A stretch of DNA of 64,000 nt from Ahaetulla prasina. Taxonomy: Eukaryota > Chordata > Lepidosauria > Squamata > Colubridae. Under the pieces are notes generated by a model that did no database searches, had not been told where the DNA came from, and saw nothing but the letters and a program-made list of their open reading frames with translations. Of this stretch, positions 1 through 11,886 are shown piece after piece. Positions within the stretch are counted from its first letter, which is position 1. Every line of letters starts with the position of its first letter. Where the stretch lies: NCBI RefSeq assembly GCF_028640845.1, contig NC_080540.1, positions 228,144,794 through 228,208,793 on the forward strand, in the 5' to 3' direction. The translations under genes and the position numbers were made by a program.

Positions 1-178
1 ACCTTCTGACAAGCAAAATCAGTGGGGAAACCAGATTCACTTAACCTCTGTGTTACGAATTTAAGAACTGCGGTGATTCACTTAACAAATGTGGCGAGAA
101 AAGTCATAAAACTCACTTAACCGATTTCTCACTTAGCCACATAAATTTTGGCCTCAATTGTGGTTTTAAGTTGATCGG
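1..178. mobile_element. Tigger-like MITE fragment at window edge
   Basis: Carries the family phrases CAGATTCACTTAAC, GTGATTCACTTAACAAATG and CTCAATTGTGG; truncated by the window start. Confidence 0.75.
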
Positions 179-1269
179 TTGTATATGGTTACCCATTTTT
201 ATCAAATATCTCCAGGCAGCCAACAAAGCCAGTACATAAAATAATGTAAAAGCCACAAAGCAACACATAATTAAAAATTAACACACATCTTCATCAACCA
301 TCTCATAGCACACGACAAACACACAAGGGACTCCACTAACATCAGAGCCCAGGTGCCCCAGAAGACTGAGAAGAAGAGTTTCAAAGGGCAGGCCCCACAT
401 CAGAGGCAGCATATCTCTTAGGTGACCGCTAGATGGCCTTGTTTCACAGAAGGTCCTTGGCAGAGGTCTAGTGGGATAACAGAAATAGGTAGTTCCTCCT
501 ACCACAGTCACTGGTTTTACTGGAATTGCTGTTTTCTGATGGAATAAGATCGCGCTCAGCGAAGGAGTCCTCCAAACCAGTATGATAACTTGAGATGCTA
601 TTTTTTTGTGAAAATAACCTAATTTATGTTGTTGTAATTGAATTAATGCAACGCATTTTCATGTGCTGGTACTCCTTGAAAATCCCATTTTCATTGCTGA
701 CTTTAGACAAGCTTCAGGATTGCCAGATCTTTGCCAAAATTCCCACAGGCTTGAGAGCACAACTCTGCACCCAATACGAGCTTCCTCAGCTTTTGCTGGT
801 TAGGATTTAATTACATCTTAATTAATTGCTCCTTAATTAGCAGAGGCTGAGATCTGTTAGAGCCCTGTTTAAATCTTGTTCTACGAATTAACTGATTGAG
901 GGCACAACCGTCTTGGCTATCTCAAGAAAACCTATTCTGTATAATAGAAGATCTTTTATACGATTACATTTATATGCTGTTCCCATACAAGTTCCATTTT
1001 GTTAGCTAAGTGGAAAACTATTTTCATTTTTTAAATAGTCCAGTGGAGTAACTAATGGCAATCTCAAGAATAAAATATGACAAAGCAAAACCTGACTTTC
1101 TCATATATTAATTTCTAGGAATGCTTTTGGATCTCCAAGCAGTGCAATTCTCTGCTGAATTGGGATTTTAGGACTTGCCATGCATGCTATGACAACCATT
1201 TTGGGACCTGGCAACCATCTCTTGGCAACCATTTTAGGAGGAAGCTCACCTGATACTTTCAGCCCCTCC
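179..1269. other. No feature recognised
   Basis: Apparently unique AT-rich DNA. Short open frames of 70-77 codons lack any family resemblance and look fortuitous. Confidence 0.6.
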
Positions 1270-1769
1270 CCTGTCTAAAAAGATTGTCTGTTCCTGACAC
1301 AGTCATGGTAAGCAGAACAGCAGCAAATGAATTTTGGTCCGCCTGCTGTTACCTCATGCCTCCCACCGACCCGTACGCTCGCACAGAGAGGGACTTCTCA
1401 GGGTGCCGTCCACCAAGCAATGTCGGCTGGCGGCCCTCAGGGGAAGATCCTTCTCTGTGGGGGCTCCTACCCTTTGGAACGAACTCTCCCCTGGCTTGCG
1501 TCAACTGCCTGACCTTTGGACCTTCCGCCGCGAGCTGAAAACGCATTTATTTATTCAAGCGGGACTGGCTTAAATTTTTAAATATTACTTTTAACTGGGG
1601 TTGTAATTTTTATGAATTTTAAGGGTTTTTAAATTTAATTATTTTAAATTTCGGCCGACTATAGAATATGTTTTTTAATTCTTTGTTTTAATTGTATATT
1701 GTTATTGTTTTTATAATTGGCTGTACACCGCCCTGAGTCCTTCGGGAGAAGGGCGGTATAAAAATCTAA

Positions 1770-1770
<1 letters not shown>
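1270..1770 (+). mobile_element. L2-like LINE, 3' end only
   Basis: One frame (1334-1573) reads the typical C terminus of L2/CR1-group LINE ORF2 proteins (GAPTLWNELSPGLRQL then FRRELKTHLF), followed by a 3' UTR that ends in a hairpin-like tail CGCCCTGAGTCCTTCGGGAG. The AATA tandem tail follows. It is 5'-truncated, as is usual for LINEs. The same tail is used by the SINEs at 14640 and 49025. Confidence 0.78.

Positions 1771-1848
<78 letters not shown>
1768..1848. repeat. AAAT microsatellite (LINE tail)
   Basis: About 20 units of AAATA/AAAT continuing directly from the LINE 3' end. Confidence 0.97.
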
Positions 1849-1917
1849 AATTTCATCTTCCCCTTTTAAAATAATGTATAAATTGCCATCCTAAATTGGG
1901 TAGAAAGATCCATGTTG

Positions 1918-1978
1918 AAGAGAGAGACACAGAGAGAGGGGGAGGGAGGGAGGGAGGGAGGGAGGGAGAGAGAGAGAA
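1918..1978. repeat. Purine-rich GGGA/GA simple repeat
   Basis: GAGA, then GGGA units, then GAGA. The surrounding 1981-2700 shows no feature I can support. Confidence 0.9.
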
Positions 1979-2724
1979 TACACACCAGTGCCAATAATGT
2001 TTGGCCAATTGCATTGACACAACAGACTTTTGTGTTGTAAGTAAGCAAATATGCTTGCTAATCTTGTCCTAAAGGTTACACAGCCAAAAGAGCCAGGATA
2101 AATAAACCAGCTGTCTGCCTGGGTAACACGATGCTGACTAAACCATAGTCCTAAGCTTTATTGGTCTGGATAAAGCTTAAAGACTAATCTCAACTAGGTT
2201 AATTGGCAGAGACACAATCATTGCATCCAGAGCACCTGCAAGCGCTTAGGATGAGCACCTAAAGTTCTCCCACTAAGATTGTCTCTTGGGAAATGAAATG
2301 CATGTTGACTTAATATTGGCTTATTGTGTGCAAAGGTCAATAGAAAATGACTTCAAGCAAATAGTTGGTGCTGTCCTACAACTCCATGGTAGAAGTACAA
2401 CAAAAGGATGGTGGAAAGAAACATTGCTACAAAAGACAGATGGGCTGAAATACAGTTGCACACCTGTCAAAATGAGCTGTCTTTTAAAAAGACAAAGTAT
2501 TTCTCACAATCTTTGAAATGTACCAAGCATGTTTTGCACTTCAATTCTGGTAGAACTACATATGGAATGCTTGCAGGTGTCCAATGACCATAGCGATGGT
2601 CTCTTCCTGCTTTCTCTCCAGTATGTATTTCAGAACAGAGAGAGTGTCAGATCAAACCCATTTAGTGGGAATCATCACAGGGATATAAGAATCATCACAG
2701 ATCATATAAGTTAATGACAAATGA

Positions 2725-3000
2725 GAGCTGTGTTCCAATATTTGAGGGGCTGCTTATTCTCCAAAACACCTGAAGGCAGAATAAGAAGCAATGGATGGAA
2801 ACTAATAAACAAGAGAAGCAACCTAGAACTGAGGAGAAATTTCTTGACAGAACAATTAATCAATGGAACCAGAAGTCGTCGGTGCTTCAACACTGCAGGT
2901 TTTTAAGAAGAGATTGGACAACCATTTATCTGAAATTGCGTAGTCTCCTGCTCCAGGAGACCTTCAAACTCTGTTATTCTGTTATTCTTCTATTGTTGCT
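2725..3000 (+). mobile_element. CR1 LINE 3' fragment
   Basis: Contains the CR1 phrases AAGCAATGGATGGAAACTAA, GAGAAATTTCTTGACAG and GAGATTGGACAACCATTT, ending in TGTTATTCTGTTATTCTTCT. Related copies lie at 18405, 40497 and 42137. No intact frame. Confidence 0.85.
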
Positions 3001-3940
3001 TCCACCAGTTAATATTTAAAGCTTGTTTCCATGGCTTCTTTTGGCTTTCCTAAAAAAACCAACTGGGATTGAATAATTTTTTAGAAAATTATTTAAAACC
3101 TCATGGTAGGCAACTTTTTCTGGATTCAGTGGGATTTTAGTGTTTTAAGAGTATGTCAAAGGTGCTCTGCCAAAACAATTGTGCAAAGGGCTCCTCTGCT
3201 CCTAAAAACAATAATGAGAGTGGCTGATCACAAAACACCTATGTACTCTAAAGTAGTGGTGAGTGGAGTCTATTTTTGTTCCCCTTCCCTAAATACGTCC
3301 TGCCACAAGTGTGTGTGTGTACATCTGGAAACAGTTCCAAAATAAGTGCTGTTCTGTAGCCTCCAGCGGTCTTATGTTCAGTGAGTAGCTTTGAGCTCCA
3401 TGTAGGCCCTAATGGCATTCTGATAAACAAAATGGATACTAAAGGGAGGTGCATTGTTTTGAGGAGTGTCAGGTTTGGATTTTTTTTTTAATTTTAAAAT
3501 AGCTGAAAGATAAAATCAAGGGTGGCCAGGAGGTCAGTGGGTGAGGAGTGTTCTTCATTGCCTATGCATGGTTTAATGTTTCCTCTCTCCGATATGCTAT
3601 TGATTTTTTTCTTTGTTGTTCCTGTTAATAAGTATTGATAGTAGACGTTCTAAGTCTAACGTTGGCTGCAATGCTTTGTTTTTAATAAATCCAATGCCTA
3701 CTTTTCCAAAGATTATTTGGCCAAGCCAAAACATCCATTTCAAGATTGGCAATCCTCCATTTAAATGATTTTGATTTAAAGTGTCTTAAAATGCATATAA
3801 AATTTGCTAAACGCGAGTTCTTCCACAGAAAGTTAAAACAATTCATTTGAACATAGGTATGGGCCACATATATATATACTAGCAGTTAAAAGGAAGAAAC
3901 AGCTGCGATCACACATTGCTCCTAGAAGCACGAAGCTGAA
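3001..3940. other. No feature recognised
   Basis: Apparently unique AT-rich DNA with a short GT run near 3310. Nothing supportable. Confidence 0.55.
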
Positions 3941-4023
3941 GCCTGAAGATGACGGATGAGACTTTGTCAAAACGTCGCCAAGACACTTCCTTTTACGTGG
4001 GAGAAAACCCGAATAACCAAAGA

Positions 4024-4126
<103 letters not shown>

Positions 4127-4509
4127 GCAGGTTTTGGTATGTTCGGGTCTTTTCCCGTGTAAGATTGGAAGTATTTAGGCAACGTTTCGATAAGATCTCA
4201 CTCATCGTCTTCAGGCTTTGGCTTTGTTCTTATGTGAGCAAAGTGTGGATTTTAACTGCCTGTTTCTCTATAAATACTGGTGGGGAGGGGTGTTTTTCAA
4301 ATTGCAGGCCTAGCTGTTGCAAGCTGATTGGTTGGCTGTTTTGCTAATTGGTTAATGGGGTTGATGTTTGTGTGGGAAGTAGCATTTTGGGCTCTGGTCT
4401 GGTTCCGAGTTTGAGGTCCTATTATGTGTGGATGTTTATGTGGGAAGTAACATTTTGGGCTCTGGTCTGGTTCCATATTCGAGGTCCTGTCGTGTGTCAA
4501 TTTTTGTAG

Positions 4510-4835
4510 TTGGGATTCGTTTCTTGACTAGTGCTAGTTTCCAGATGTTTGGTAAGCAGGAGGTATCGTCACGTTTATTCATGTTATGGGGCTGTTTCTC
4601 TATTTCTATGGCTTCCATAATTATTCTCTTGTGATAGTGTTCAGTTTTGGAGATTAATTTGGTTCCTTCAAAATCAATGTCATGTCCTGTTGCTTTAAGG
4701 TGTTGGAAAAGAGATGAAGTTTTTTCTTCTTTTCTGACTGCAATCTTGTGTTCTGCTATGCGTGCATTTATTCTCCTATTAGTTTGTCCAATGTATGTTG
4801 CTGGGCAGATTTTGCAAGGTATTTCATAGACTCCT
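4510..4835 (-). pseudogene. GIY-YIG endonuclease domain remnant
   Basis: In a different frame from the reverse transcriptase, the minus strand reads GVYEIPCKIC then TYIGQTNRR, the GIY-YIG pattern, followed by an arginine and histidine-rich stretch (RIAEHK) and FQHLKATGHDIDF, matching the endonuclease that Penelope-like elements carry after their reverse transcriptase. The frame shift indicates decay. Confidence 0.8.
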
Positions 4836-4938
4836 TGGTTTTCTATCTGGATCTTGTCTTTGGGGGTTTCTTAAGATGTTGGCTATTTTTTGGTCTGTGC
4901 AGAAGGCTGTCTTGATGTTGTGTTTGTGGAGAATTTTG

Positions 4939-5640
4939 CTAAATTTTATCTGTAGTGCCTCTGATGTATGGGAGGAGGGCGATGTCATTGTTTTGTTCTG
5001 TGTCTTGGTTTTTGGGTTGAGTGTCTCTTTGGATTAGGTTTGTAATTGTGTTTCTTTGGAATCCATTTGAGATTAGTATGTTTGTAAGTGTGTGTAATTC
5101 AGTTTCTAGGTGGTCTTTGTCAGCTAGGTGTTTGGTTCTGGAGATGAGAGTCTTGGCTACGGAGTTGATCTGTGCCGGGTGGTGATGTGATTGTGCATTT
5201 AAATAGCGGTTGGTGTGTGTTTTTTTCTGGTAGATTGTGTGTCCTAGGGAGCCGTTTGGTTTTTTGTAGATTAGGATATCTAGAAACTGCAGTTGGTTGT
5301 TCACTTCTATTTCCATGGTAAATTGTATTTTGGGGTGAAGGCTGTTGAGATGTGTGAGGAAGTTATCCAGTTCTTTCTTTCCGTGTGGCCAAATTACAAA
5401 GGTGTCATCTACATATCTGAGCCAGAGTTTGGGTTTAGATTCAGATTTATCTAAAGCGTTGGTTTCAAAGTGTTCCATGTATAGGTTTGCAATGACAGGT
5501 GAGAGGGGTGATCCCATGGGTGCTCCTTCTACCTGTTTGTATCTTTGTCCATTGTGGATGAAGTATGTGTTGGTTAGGCAGTGGTTGGTCAGATCTAGGA
5601 TGTGTTTGGGGGGGGTTGTATTTGTTTTGGATAGCTGTCA
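4939..5640 (-). pseudogene. Penelope-like reverse transcriptase, partial
   Basis: Open frame 5517-4939 (192 codons), with recognisable coding continuing upstream to about 5640. It contains MGSPLSPVIANLYMEHFE, the YVDD catalytic motif (5398-5415) and the downstream QLQFLDILI segment, all typical of Penelope-group reverse transcriptases. The N-terminal fingers are absent, and a stop plus frame change separates it from the endonuclease, so it is not functional. Confidence 0.88.
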
Positions 5641-5642
5641 AT

Positions 5643-5666
5643 GGGTTAGGGTTAGGGTTAAGGTTA
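5643..5666. repeat. Short interstitial telomere-like motif
   Basis: Reads GGGTTAGGGTTAGGGTTAAG, about 3.5 units of TTAGGG, exactly where the Penelope-like element loses homology. An AT run follows. Confidence 0.8.
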
Positions 5667-6620
5667 TATATATATATATAAATTCATTTTATTTATTTAT
5701 TAAATTTGTGCCACCCATCTCACTGATATTTACCATGCCTTTGGGCAACAAATAATTAGCTGAAGAAATTATCAGAAAATATTCTGGAATGTTCTGTTAC
5801 CGCTTTACTTTCTTTCAAACTAGAAGGGTGCAGTGTGTATTTAGGTTTGAAATATTGCTTTGGGCCAATTTCCTTTCTACAAACATTTCAGAAGCAGGAA
5901 CTGAAAAGTCTAGAAAAGAACTGCAAGCAATGTATGTTCTGTGCCTTCAGGATTGTGGAAATGGACAACATTCCCTCATTGTGGAATGAACCGTCCATCT
6001 ACTTAGTGTGTATGAACACGGACATAGACTGTTTACTTTTGAACTAGTCCCTTTTTTATTCACTGTTTGCCTAAGGATGGGCCCCACAAAGACTTGCTGA
6101 TATTTCTCTTTGCAATATTGATTGTTTTTAACTTGCGTATCTTTTAAATTCCACTTTATCTTGTTTTCTTTTTTTAAAAAAAAATTATAGAACGAAGGTG
6201 ACTTTATTGTCTGGCTATCATGGCAAATACTGTAATCTTTCTGTCTGGTATCTTAAAAAGATATCCAAGAAATACTTTACAGTAAGGACTGAAATGATTG
6301 ATTGGCTGGTATCTTTTTAGGACCTGATAAATTTAATCTCAGTATCAACATTTTTCCAAGTCTTCTATCTGCCTCTCACCCATCCTACCCAAGAGATAAT
6401 TTTCAAATAGTAATTTCAGAGGTAGAAGCAGAGGAAACTGCTATATTCCATGCAGGTCATCAGTTGTTGCTTGATAGCTGAAGTTCCTAATCTTCTCTCT
6501 CTCCCCCCCACCCCCGACTTCCTGTAATAAAATATCTCAGTTTGAACTGTATCTAGTTCCTTTCAAATCCTTAGCATCTGTCTCTCTAATATAGCCCTGG
6601 ACATACAAGCACAACTGAGC
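5667..6620. other. No gene; LINE/SINE tail remnant then unique DNA
   Basis: An AT run and a TTTATTTATT stretch followed by CCACCCATCTCACTGA (5685-5727), resembling the reversed 3' tail of a LINE or SINE. The remainder shows nothing recognisable. Confidence 0.5.
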
Positions 6621-6624
6621 TCAA

Positions 6625-6780
6625 AATTTCCATTTCTAAGCAAGGCTTTGCTAAGTGAGTTTTGCTCCATTTTATGAACTTTTTTTGCCACAGTTGTTAA
6701 GTGAATCACTGCAATTGTTAAGTTTTTCCAAAAATGGGAAAAAATGGCAGTTGTCCAACATAGCTAGATTAAGTGACGGC
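6625..6780. mobile_element. Tigger-like MITE fragment
   Basis: Contains TTGCTAAGTGAGTTTTGCTCC and GTTAAGTGAATCACTGCAA; both ends lost. Confidence 0.7.
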
Positions 6781-6821
6781 TTGAAGTGTGTACCACCACC
6801 ATAGCCTGCCTGCCTGCCTCT

Positions 6822-7150
6822 CCCCCTCTCTCTCTCTCTCTCTCTCTTTCCCTCTCCTCTCTCTCTCTCTCTTTCCCTCTCCTCTCTCTCTCTCTCTTTC
6901 CCTCTCCTCTCTCTCTCTCTCTCTCTCTTCCCCTCCCTCTCTCTCTCTCTTCCCTCCCTCTCTCTCTCTTTTCCCCTCCCTCTCTCTCTCTCTCTCTCTC
7001 TTTCCCTCTCCTCTCTCTCTCTTTCCCTCTCCTCTCTCTCTCTCTCTCTCTCTCTTTCCCTCTCCTCTCTCTCTCTCTCTCTTTCCCTCTCCTCTCTCTC
7101 TCTTTCCCTCTCCTCTCTCTCTCTTTCCCTCTCCCCCTCTCTCTCTATCC
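6822..7150. repeat. Polypyrimidine tract, CT with CCCTCTCCT interruptions
   Basis: About 330 bases of pure or nearly pure pyrimidine on the plus strand, made of CT runs punctuated every 25-30 bases by TTTCCCTCTCCTC. Long Ser/Leu/Pro and Arg/Glu frames here are artefacts. Confidence 0.96.
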
Positions 7151-7159
7151 TTCATTCTC

Positions 7160-8438
7160 TCCCAAGGGTGTATTAATTATCATCCCAACCCAACCTCTTG
7201 TTACCTTCCTAAGGGCTTTTACCAACCAGAAAAGGCAAAATGAAGAAACCAATCTATTTCCTCTTGCACTGTTTCCTGGAACTATTTTGTGGCATTTTAA
7301 GCTTTTCGTTGCTAAATTCTACTTTAAAAAAAACACCAAAAAACAAAAACAAAAACCCACCAGCTAAGGGACGACAAGAGTTCTCCTGGAACCCAGTTTC
7401 TGGTGAATCTTTATCCTCTTAACCCAATCCAAAGTCAACACAGAACTGAAGCAAGAGAGACACATGTTTTGTGTTTTGCGTTCTCTAATTCCCTCAGCAT
7501 AAGGGATTGCTCCAGAGCAGCACTTATCTGGCCTTAGTTTCCTACCGTATTACATGAGAATGCTGAAGGCCTACAAAACAGCTAATATGCCATCTCACAC
7601 CACTTATTGTTACAAGAATGCTCCTTATTCCACACTAGCTGTATTGGCATCGACTTCCAAAACGGCTTCTCTTTGTACAGGGTACTTCTTTACCCTGCTT
7701 AGGTAATTATATTGAGTAATTCTTTGTTATGTTTTGCTTTGAATGTGGACACTATTTCTTTTGGGAAATTGAGCTTTTGGGGAATGTTGCTTCTGCTTCT
7801 CAACAAATAGTTCACAGTTTTCAGGAGGACCTTGAAACCCAGAAATGTCAAGAGCATGTCTATATCTAATGTGGAAATTTCCATGTCTACTGTGCCCAAA
7901 GCCCTTGAGAACAAGGCAATGGAATTTCTTATCTTGCAAAGCAGCAGCACCCTTGCCAAATTCTTCAAGCAAACAGCCCATTGAACTTGAATGACGGGAT
8001 AGTTTCCTAAATTACTTCTCACATTAATTCACCTCGTGTCAATGTCAGGAGGAGATACTGTAGGTTCAACCTCCTGGGCGGCTATTTGAGAGGAGGATGA
8101 AAGTAAATGTTTCCATTTAGTTAGCTTTGAACTCTTTGAAGGAAGAGTGAGATATGAGGAGTTACTTTTCATTTTCCCACCCCATTTCTACCCTGTTAAC
8201 ATTTGAAAGGCCATCTGAGCCTACACTTTCTGAAAATGAAATTGTGTATTTCTACGAACACATCTGGAAATGTGACAAATATGGAATGCACATTGGTACT
8301 CCCTAGCCTTATAGCTCCTGCCAACAACATTCTCCATTATGGTTCTTTGCATGACTGCTATTTTTTTTCCAAACAGTGACAGATGAACGTGGCTTCTTGA
8401 CAGGTTCCCCCAAACAATTGTTCAGAGAATGTTTGAAC
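7160..8438. other. No feature recognised
   Basis: Apparently unique sequence with A-rich runs near 7325-7355. A 107-codon minus frame (7699-8022) has no family I recognise and overlaps open frames on both strands. Confidence 0.5.
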
Positions 8439-8443
8439 CAGGA

Positions 8444-8621
8444 TGTAATGTATCTTTAAATATTTTGGCGGGAAACAAGCACGTTGCTGATTGGTTGAAG
8501 CCTCCGGCTAAACTGTATTTAAGGAGAGGTTTTTCCCAGCCCGAGTTGCTGGGTTCACCATATAGTAAAGAGCTGTTGTCACTATCCTGGTCTCCTGCCT
8601 CGTTATTGCCCGAATCTAACA
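8444..8621 (+). repeat. 5' LTR of Gypsy element
   Basis: 178 bp, TG to CA. Contains TATTTAAGG as a possible TATA-like element about 100 bases before the end. Confidence 0.95.
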
Positions 8622-8645
8622 CTGGCGACGAAGGTGGGATCTCGA
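8622..8645 (+). promoter_or_regulatory. Primer-binding region
   Basis: Directly after the 5' LTR, beginning CTGGCGACGAAGGTGGGATC. The position fits a tRNA primer site; the tRNA was not identified. Confidence 0.6.
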
Positions 8646-8717
8646 GGCTAAGAGCGCCAGGAAAAGAGCTGAACTCACCAGGAAGACGCGAACCCAGCAA
8701 AACAAGGGCGGAAAGCA

Positions 8718-9480
8718 GTGATGTCTGGCTACACACCGCCAGCGCCATTCGACCCAGCCAAGGAGAAATGGGGGTCATACATGGCTCGCTTCGAGTGTTT
8801 CCTCGAAGCAAACGAACTTCAAGGGGTTTCCGACAACAGGAAACGAGCCTATTTTCTGAGCCACTGCGGTCCAGAAGTTTTCGACACCGCAGAATCCTGG
8901 CTGAGCCAACGCCGGTACAGTCGGTGCCGTGGCAAACTCTACAAACTCTGCTGAAAGCACATTTCGCACCGATGCCATCCAAGTATGTGCAACGGTTTGA
9001 ATTCGGGGCGCAGACAGCAAGAAGGCGAGTCCATTAGTGCATACATGGCGCCTAAGAAAGCCTCAAAACATTGCAGTATCGAGACTTGGGCGAGGCATTG
9101 CTGGAGCAACTCATCCGTGGGGTCAGGGACATCCGTTTGCGGAGGCGGCTGCTGGCTAAAAGCAACCTAACGCTGGCAAACGCGCCTGGGCGAAGCCAGG
9201 GCTCACGAGATGTCCACCCAAGCGGCAGAGACCTTACAAAAGCAGGTCACACCAACGGCTGGTGCGAAATCAACCCCGGTCCACAGTGAAGAGGTCCAGG
9301 CCGAATCGGAGGGTGAGGAGAGGAAGGAGTCTTCCACACCGGGAGGCCGGAGAAAGAAGGGTGACTGCGCGAGTTGCGGAGGGCAACACCAACGACAACA
9401 ATGCAGATTTAAAGATGCAACATGTCGGCAATGCGAAAGGAAGGGCACCTAGCACAGGTCTGTCGAGCTCCCAACCTTCC
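8718..9480 (+). pseudogene. Gypsy gag, frameshifted
   Basis: Begins MMSGYTPPAPFDPAKEKWGS and continues with a capsid-like region (RFECFLEANE) before the frame is lost near 8950. A later frame around 9363-9460 holds a cysteine-rich nucleocapsid region with two cysteine clusters (CASCGGQ and CRQCERKG), the second of CCHC type but broken by a one-base change where glycine-histidine would be expected. At least two frame breaks. Confidence 0.8.
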
Positions 9481-9555
9481 GCCAAAAATTCAAACTGACC
9501 AATCAGAGCGCTGGAACGCGAAGCGCCCGCGAGTGGTCAGTTTAAAAAGGCGCGG

Positions 9556-10520
9556 TTGAATCAAACTGTCGTGAGAGTGGGTCACGCATCAACACGCCTA
9601 GAAAAGAAAATCTTCACAAAGCAAAGATTGAGGGGTGCCGTGCCGACTGGAGGTGGACACCGGCTCATCGATCACGATCATGTCCTGGGACAACCTCGTG
9701 AGAGCCTTACCCGCCATCGCAAAGCGCAAGCTGCAACCACAAAGACTAAAGTACAAGACTACCAAGGGAATCGCATCCCTGTTCGAGGGGTAACGTCCGT
9801 CCACGTCGAATATGGACACTACAAGAAAACTCTGCCCATCACCATCGTCGATGGGACCCTGCCAAGCTTGTTGGGACTGGACTGGTTCCGAGCATTGGGC
9901 ATGGGAGTGACCGGAATCTTCAGAAACGAAGTCGACCTCAAAGACGCACTCACGAAGGAGTTTGGGGACGTTTTCAAAGACTGCCTGGGCAAGTACAAGG
10001 GGACCCCTATATCCTTTAACTTAGACCCCCAAGTTGCCCCTATCCGTCTAAAGGCTAGGAGGGTACCGTTCGCCCTAAAGCCCAGGATTGACCGGGAACT
10101 GGACAAACTAGTAAATCAGGGAATTCTAGTGCCAGTTGACCATGCTAAGTGGGAGACCCCTATAGTCACCCCAGTCAAACCGGATGGATCGGTCCGGATT
10201 TGCGCTGACTACAAGGCAACGCTGAACAAAGCGTTGCAAAGAGTGCTTACCCGTTCGGTGGTACAGCACTTACTGCACTCAATGGGGCAAGGGCAAGTTT
10301 TGCCAAGCTAGACCTGGCACAAGCCTATCAACAGCTGCCCGTAGACAGCAGCACAGCCAAGCGCAGACAATTGTGACTCACAGAGGGCTTTTAAGTGTAC
10401 CCGATTACAGTTTGGGGTTAGTGTGGCTCCAGGGTTATTTCAGAACCTGATGGAGCGGCTATTGCAGGCCTACCAGGGTGGTACCATACTTTGACGATGT
10501 ACTGGTATCCGCTGAAAATC
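9556..10520 (+). pseudogene. Gypsy protease and N-terminal reverse transcriptase
   Basis: The open frame 9556-10311 holds the end of an aspartic protease region (LLGLDWF), then the reverse transcriptase fingers (ARRVPFALKPRIDRELDKL, VTPVKPDGSVRICADYK). It breaks near 10311, just before the catalytic palm; the palm with FDD follows at about 10490-10510 in another frame. Confidence 0.85.
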
Positions 10521-11886
10521 TAGAGGAATTAGGGGTAAGGCTGCGAAAAGTTTTGGGCATTTTCCGGTCTGCCGGTCTCACGTTAAACTGAACAAATGCC
10601 AGATCGGGGTTGAGTCTGTGGAATTCCTGGGCTACCGGATAGACAGGGAAGGGATTCACCCCACTGAGAGCAAGGTACGGGCCATCAGGAAGGCCCGGTT
10701 CCAAGAACAAAACGGAGTTACAGGCATTCTTAGGTCTGGTCAACTTCTACGCAGTATTCTTAAGAATAAGGCAACAGTAGCAGAACCGCTGCATAAATTA
10801 CTAGCAAAGACGGCTGCATGGTCTTGGGGAAAGGCGGAAGCTAGGGCATTCAAGGGTAAAAATCTCCTAACGAGTGATAGCCTCCTTATCCAATACAATG
10901 GCACGCTGCCATTAGTGTTAAGCTGCGATGCATCTCCCTATGGGGTGGGGCTGTGCTCAGCCACAGGTTGCCAAATGGCACAGAAGCCCCTATTGCATAT
11001 TACTCCCGAACAATGTCATCAGCTGAAAGGAATTATAGCCAGCTTGATAAGGAAGCCTTGGCTATAGTCTCCGAGTAAAGAAATTCCATGAATATGTATT
11101 TGGTCGTGATTTTGAAATCATCACGGACCATAGACCTTGCTAGGTCTGCTGGCAGGCGACCGCCCAACGCCTGTGGCACTTTCGCCAAGACTGACCCGAT
11201 GGACTATCTTCCTGGCAGCGTATTCTTACAAATTGCTACACCGGCCAGGAAGGAATTAGGCATGCAGACGCACTGAGCAGATGCCGTTACCAGAGACTAT
11301 CAAGACCCCACTCCGGGGACACCAGTTCTGCTAATTGACTCTTTGGACTCTGGCCCAGTCACATCCAAAGAGGTGGCTCGGCTTGTACAAGGACATTACA
11401 ATAAGAACTGTAATTGGTTGGGTACAAGAGGTTGGCCCGCTGCGCGGGCGGCGTTTAAAGAGTTTGTAAAGAAACGTGGGGAACTCTCGGCCCAAGGGGG
11501 GTGCCTGCTATGGAGGGATCGAGTGGTGATCCCGGAGAAATTGAGGGAAAAGGTATTGGAGCTCCTTCACGAGGGCCACCCAGGGATCGTGAGAATGAAG
11601 GGTCTAGCGAGAAGCTATGTGTGGTGGCCCTTAATGGACACGGAAATTGCTGAAAGGGTAGGGAAATGCCAGGCCTGCCAGGAGTCCAGACCGCTACCCC
11701 CAACGGCCCCAATTCGGGAATGGGAAAGACTCCAGGGCCCTTGGTCTAGGATCCATATTGATTTTGCCGGCCCCTTCCGCGGCCAAACCTTTCTGGTAGT
11801 CGTCGATGCCTACTCCAAATGGCTGGAAATCATTCTCATGAGATCCATGACAGCCGAGGCCGTGATTTCAGTCCTACGGCACCTAA
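10371..11886 (+). repeat. Pol tandem duplicate, unit 1
   Basis: Runs from reverse transcriptase palm through RNase H to mid-integrase (period 1,516 bases). It ends inside the integrase core, after the first catalytic aspartate (HIDFAGPF) and before the second, and joins straight to a new reverse transcriptase palm at TTGTGACTCACAGAG (11887). Confidence 0.9.

Noticed and set aside
5345..5755. 136-codon plus-strand frame
   Set aside because: Antisense shadow of the Penelope reverse transcriptase.
6769..7367. Long Ser/Leu/Pro and Arg/Glu/Gly frames (also 54292-54777)
   Set aside because: Produced by CT and GA tracts open in several frames; no domain outside the tract.
7699..8022. 107-codon minus frame as a small gene or processed pseudogene
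   Set aside because: Open in overlapping frames on both strands, no recognised family, no poly(A) or TSD.
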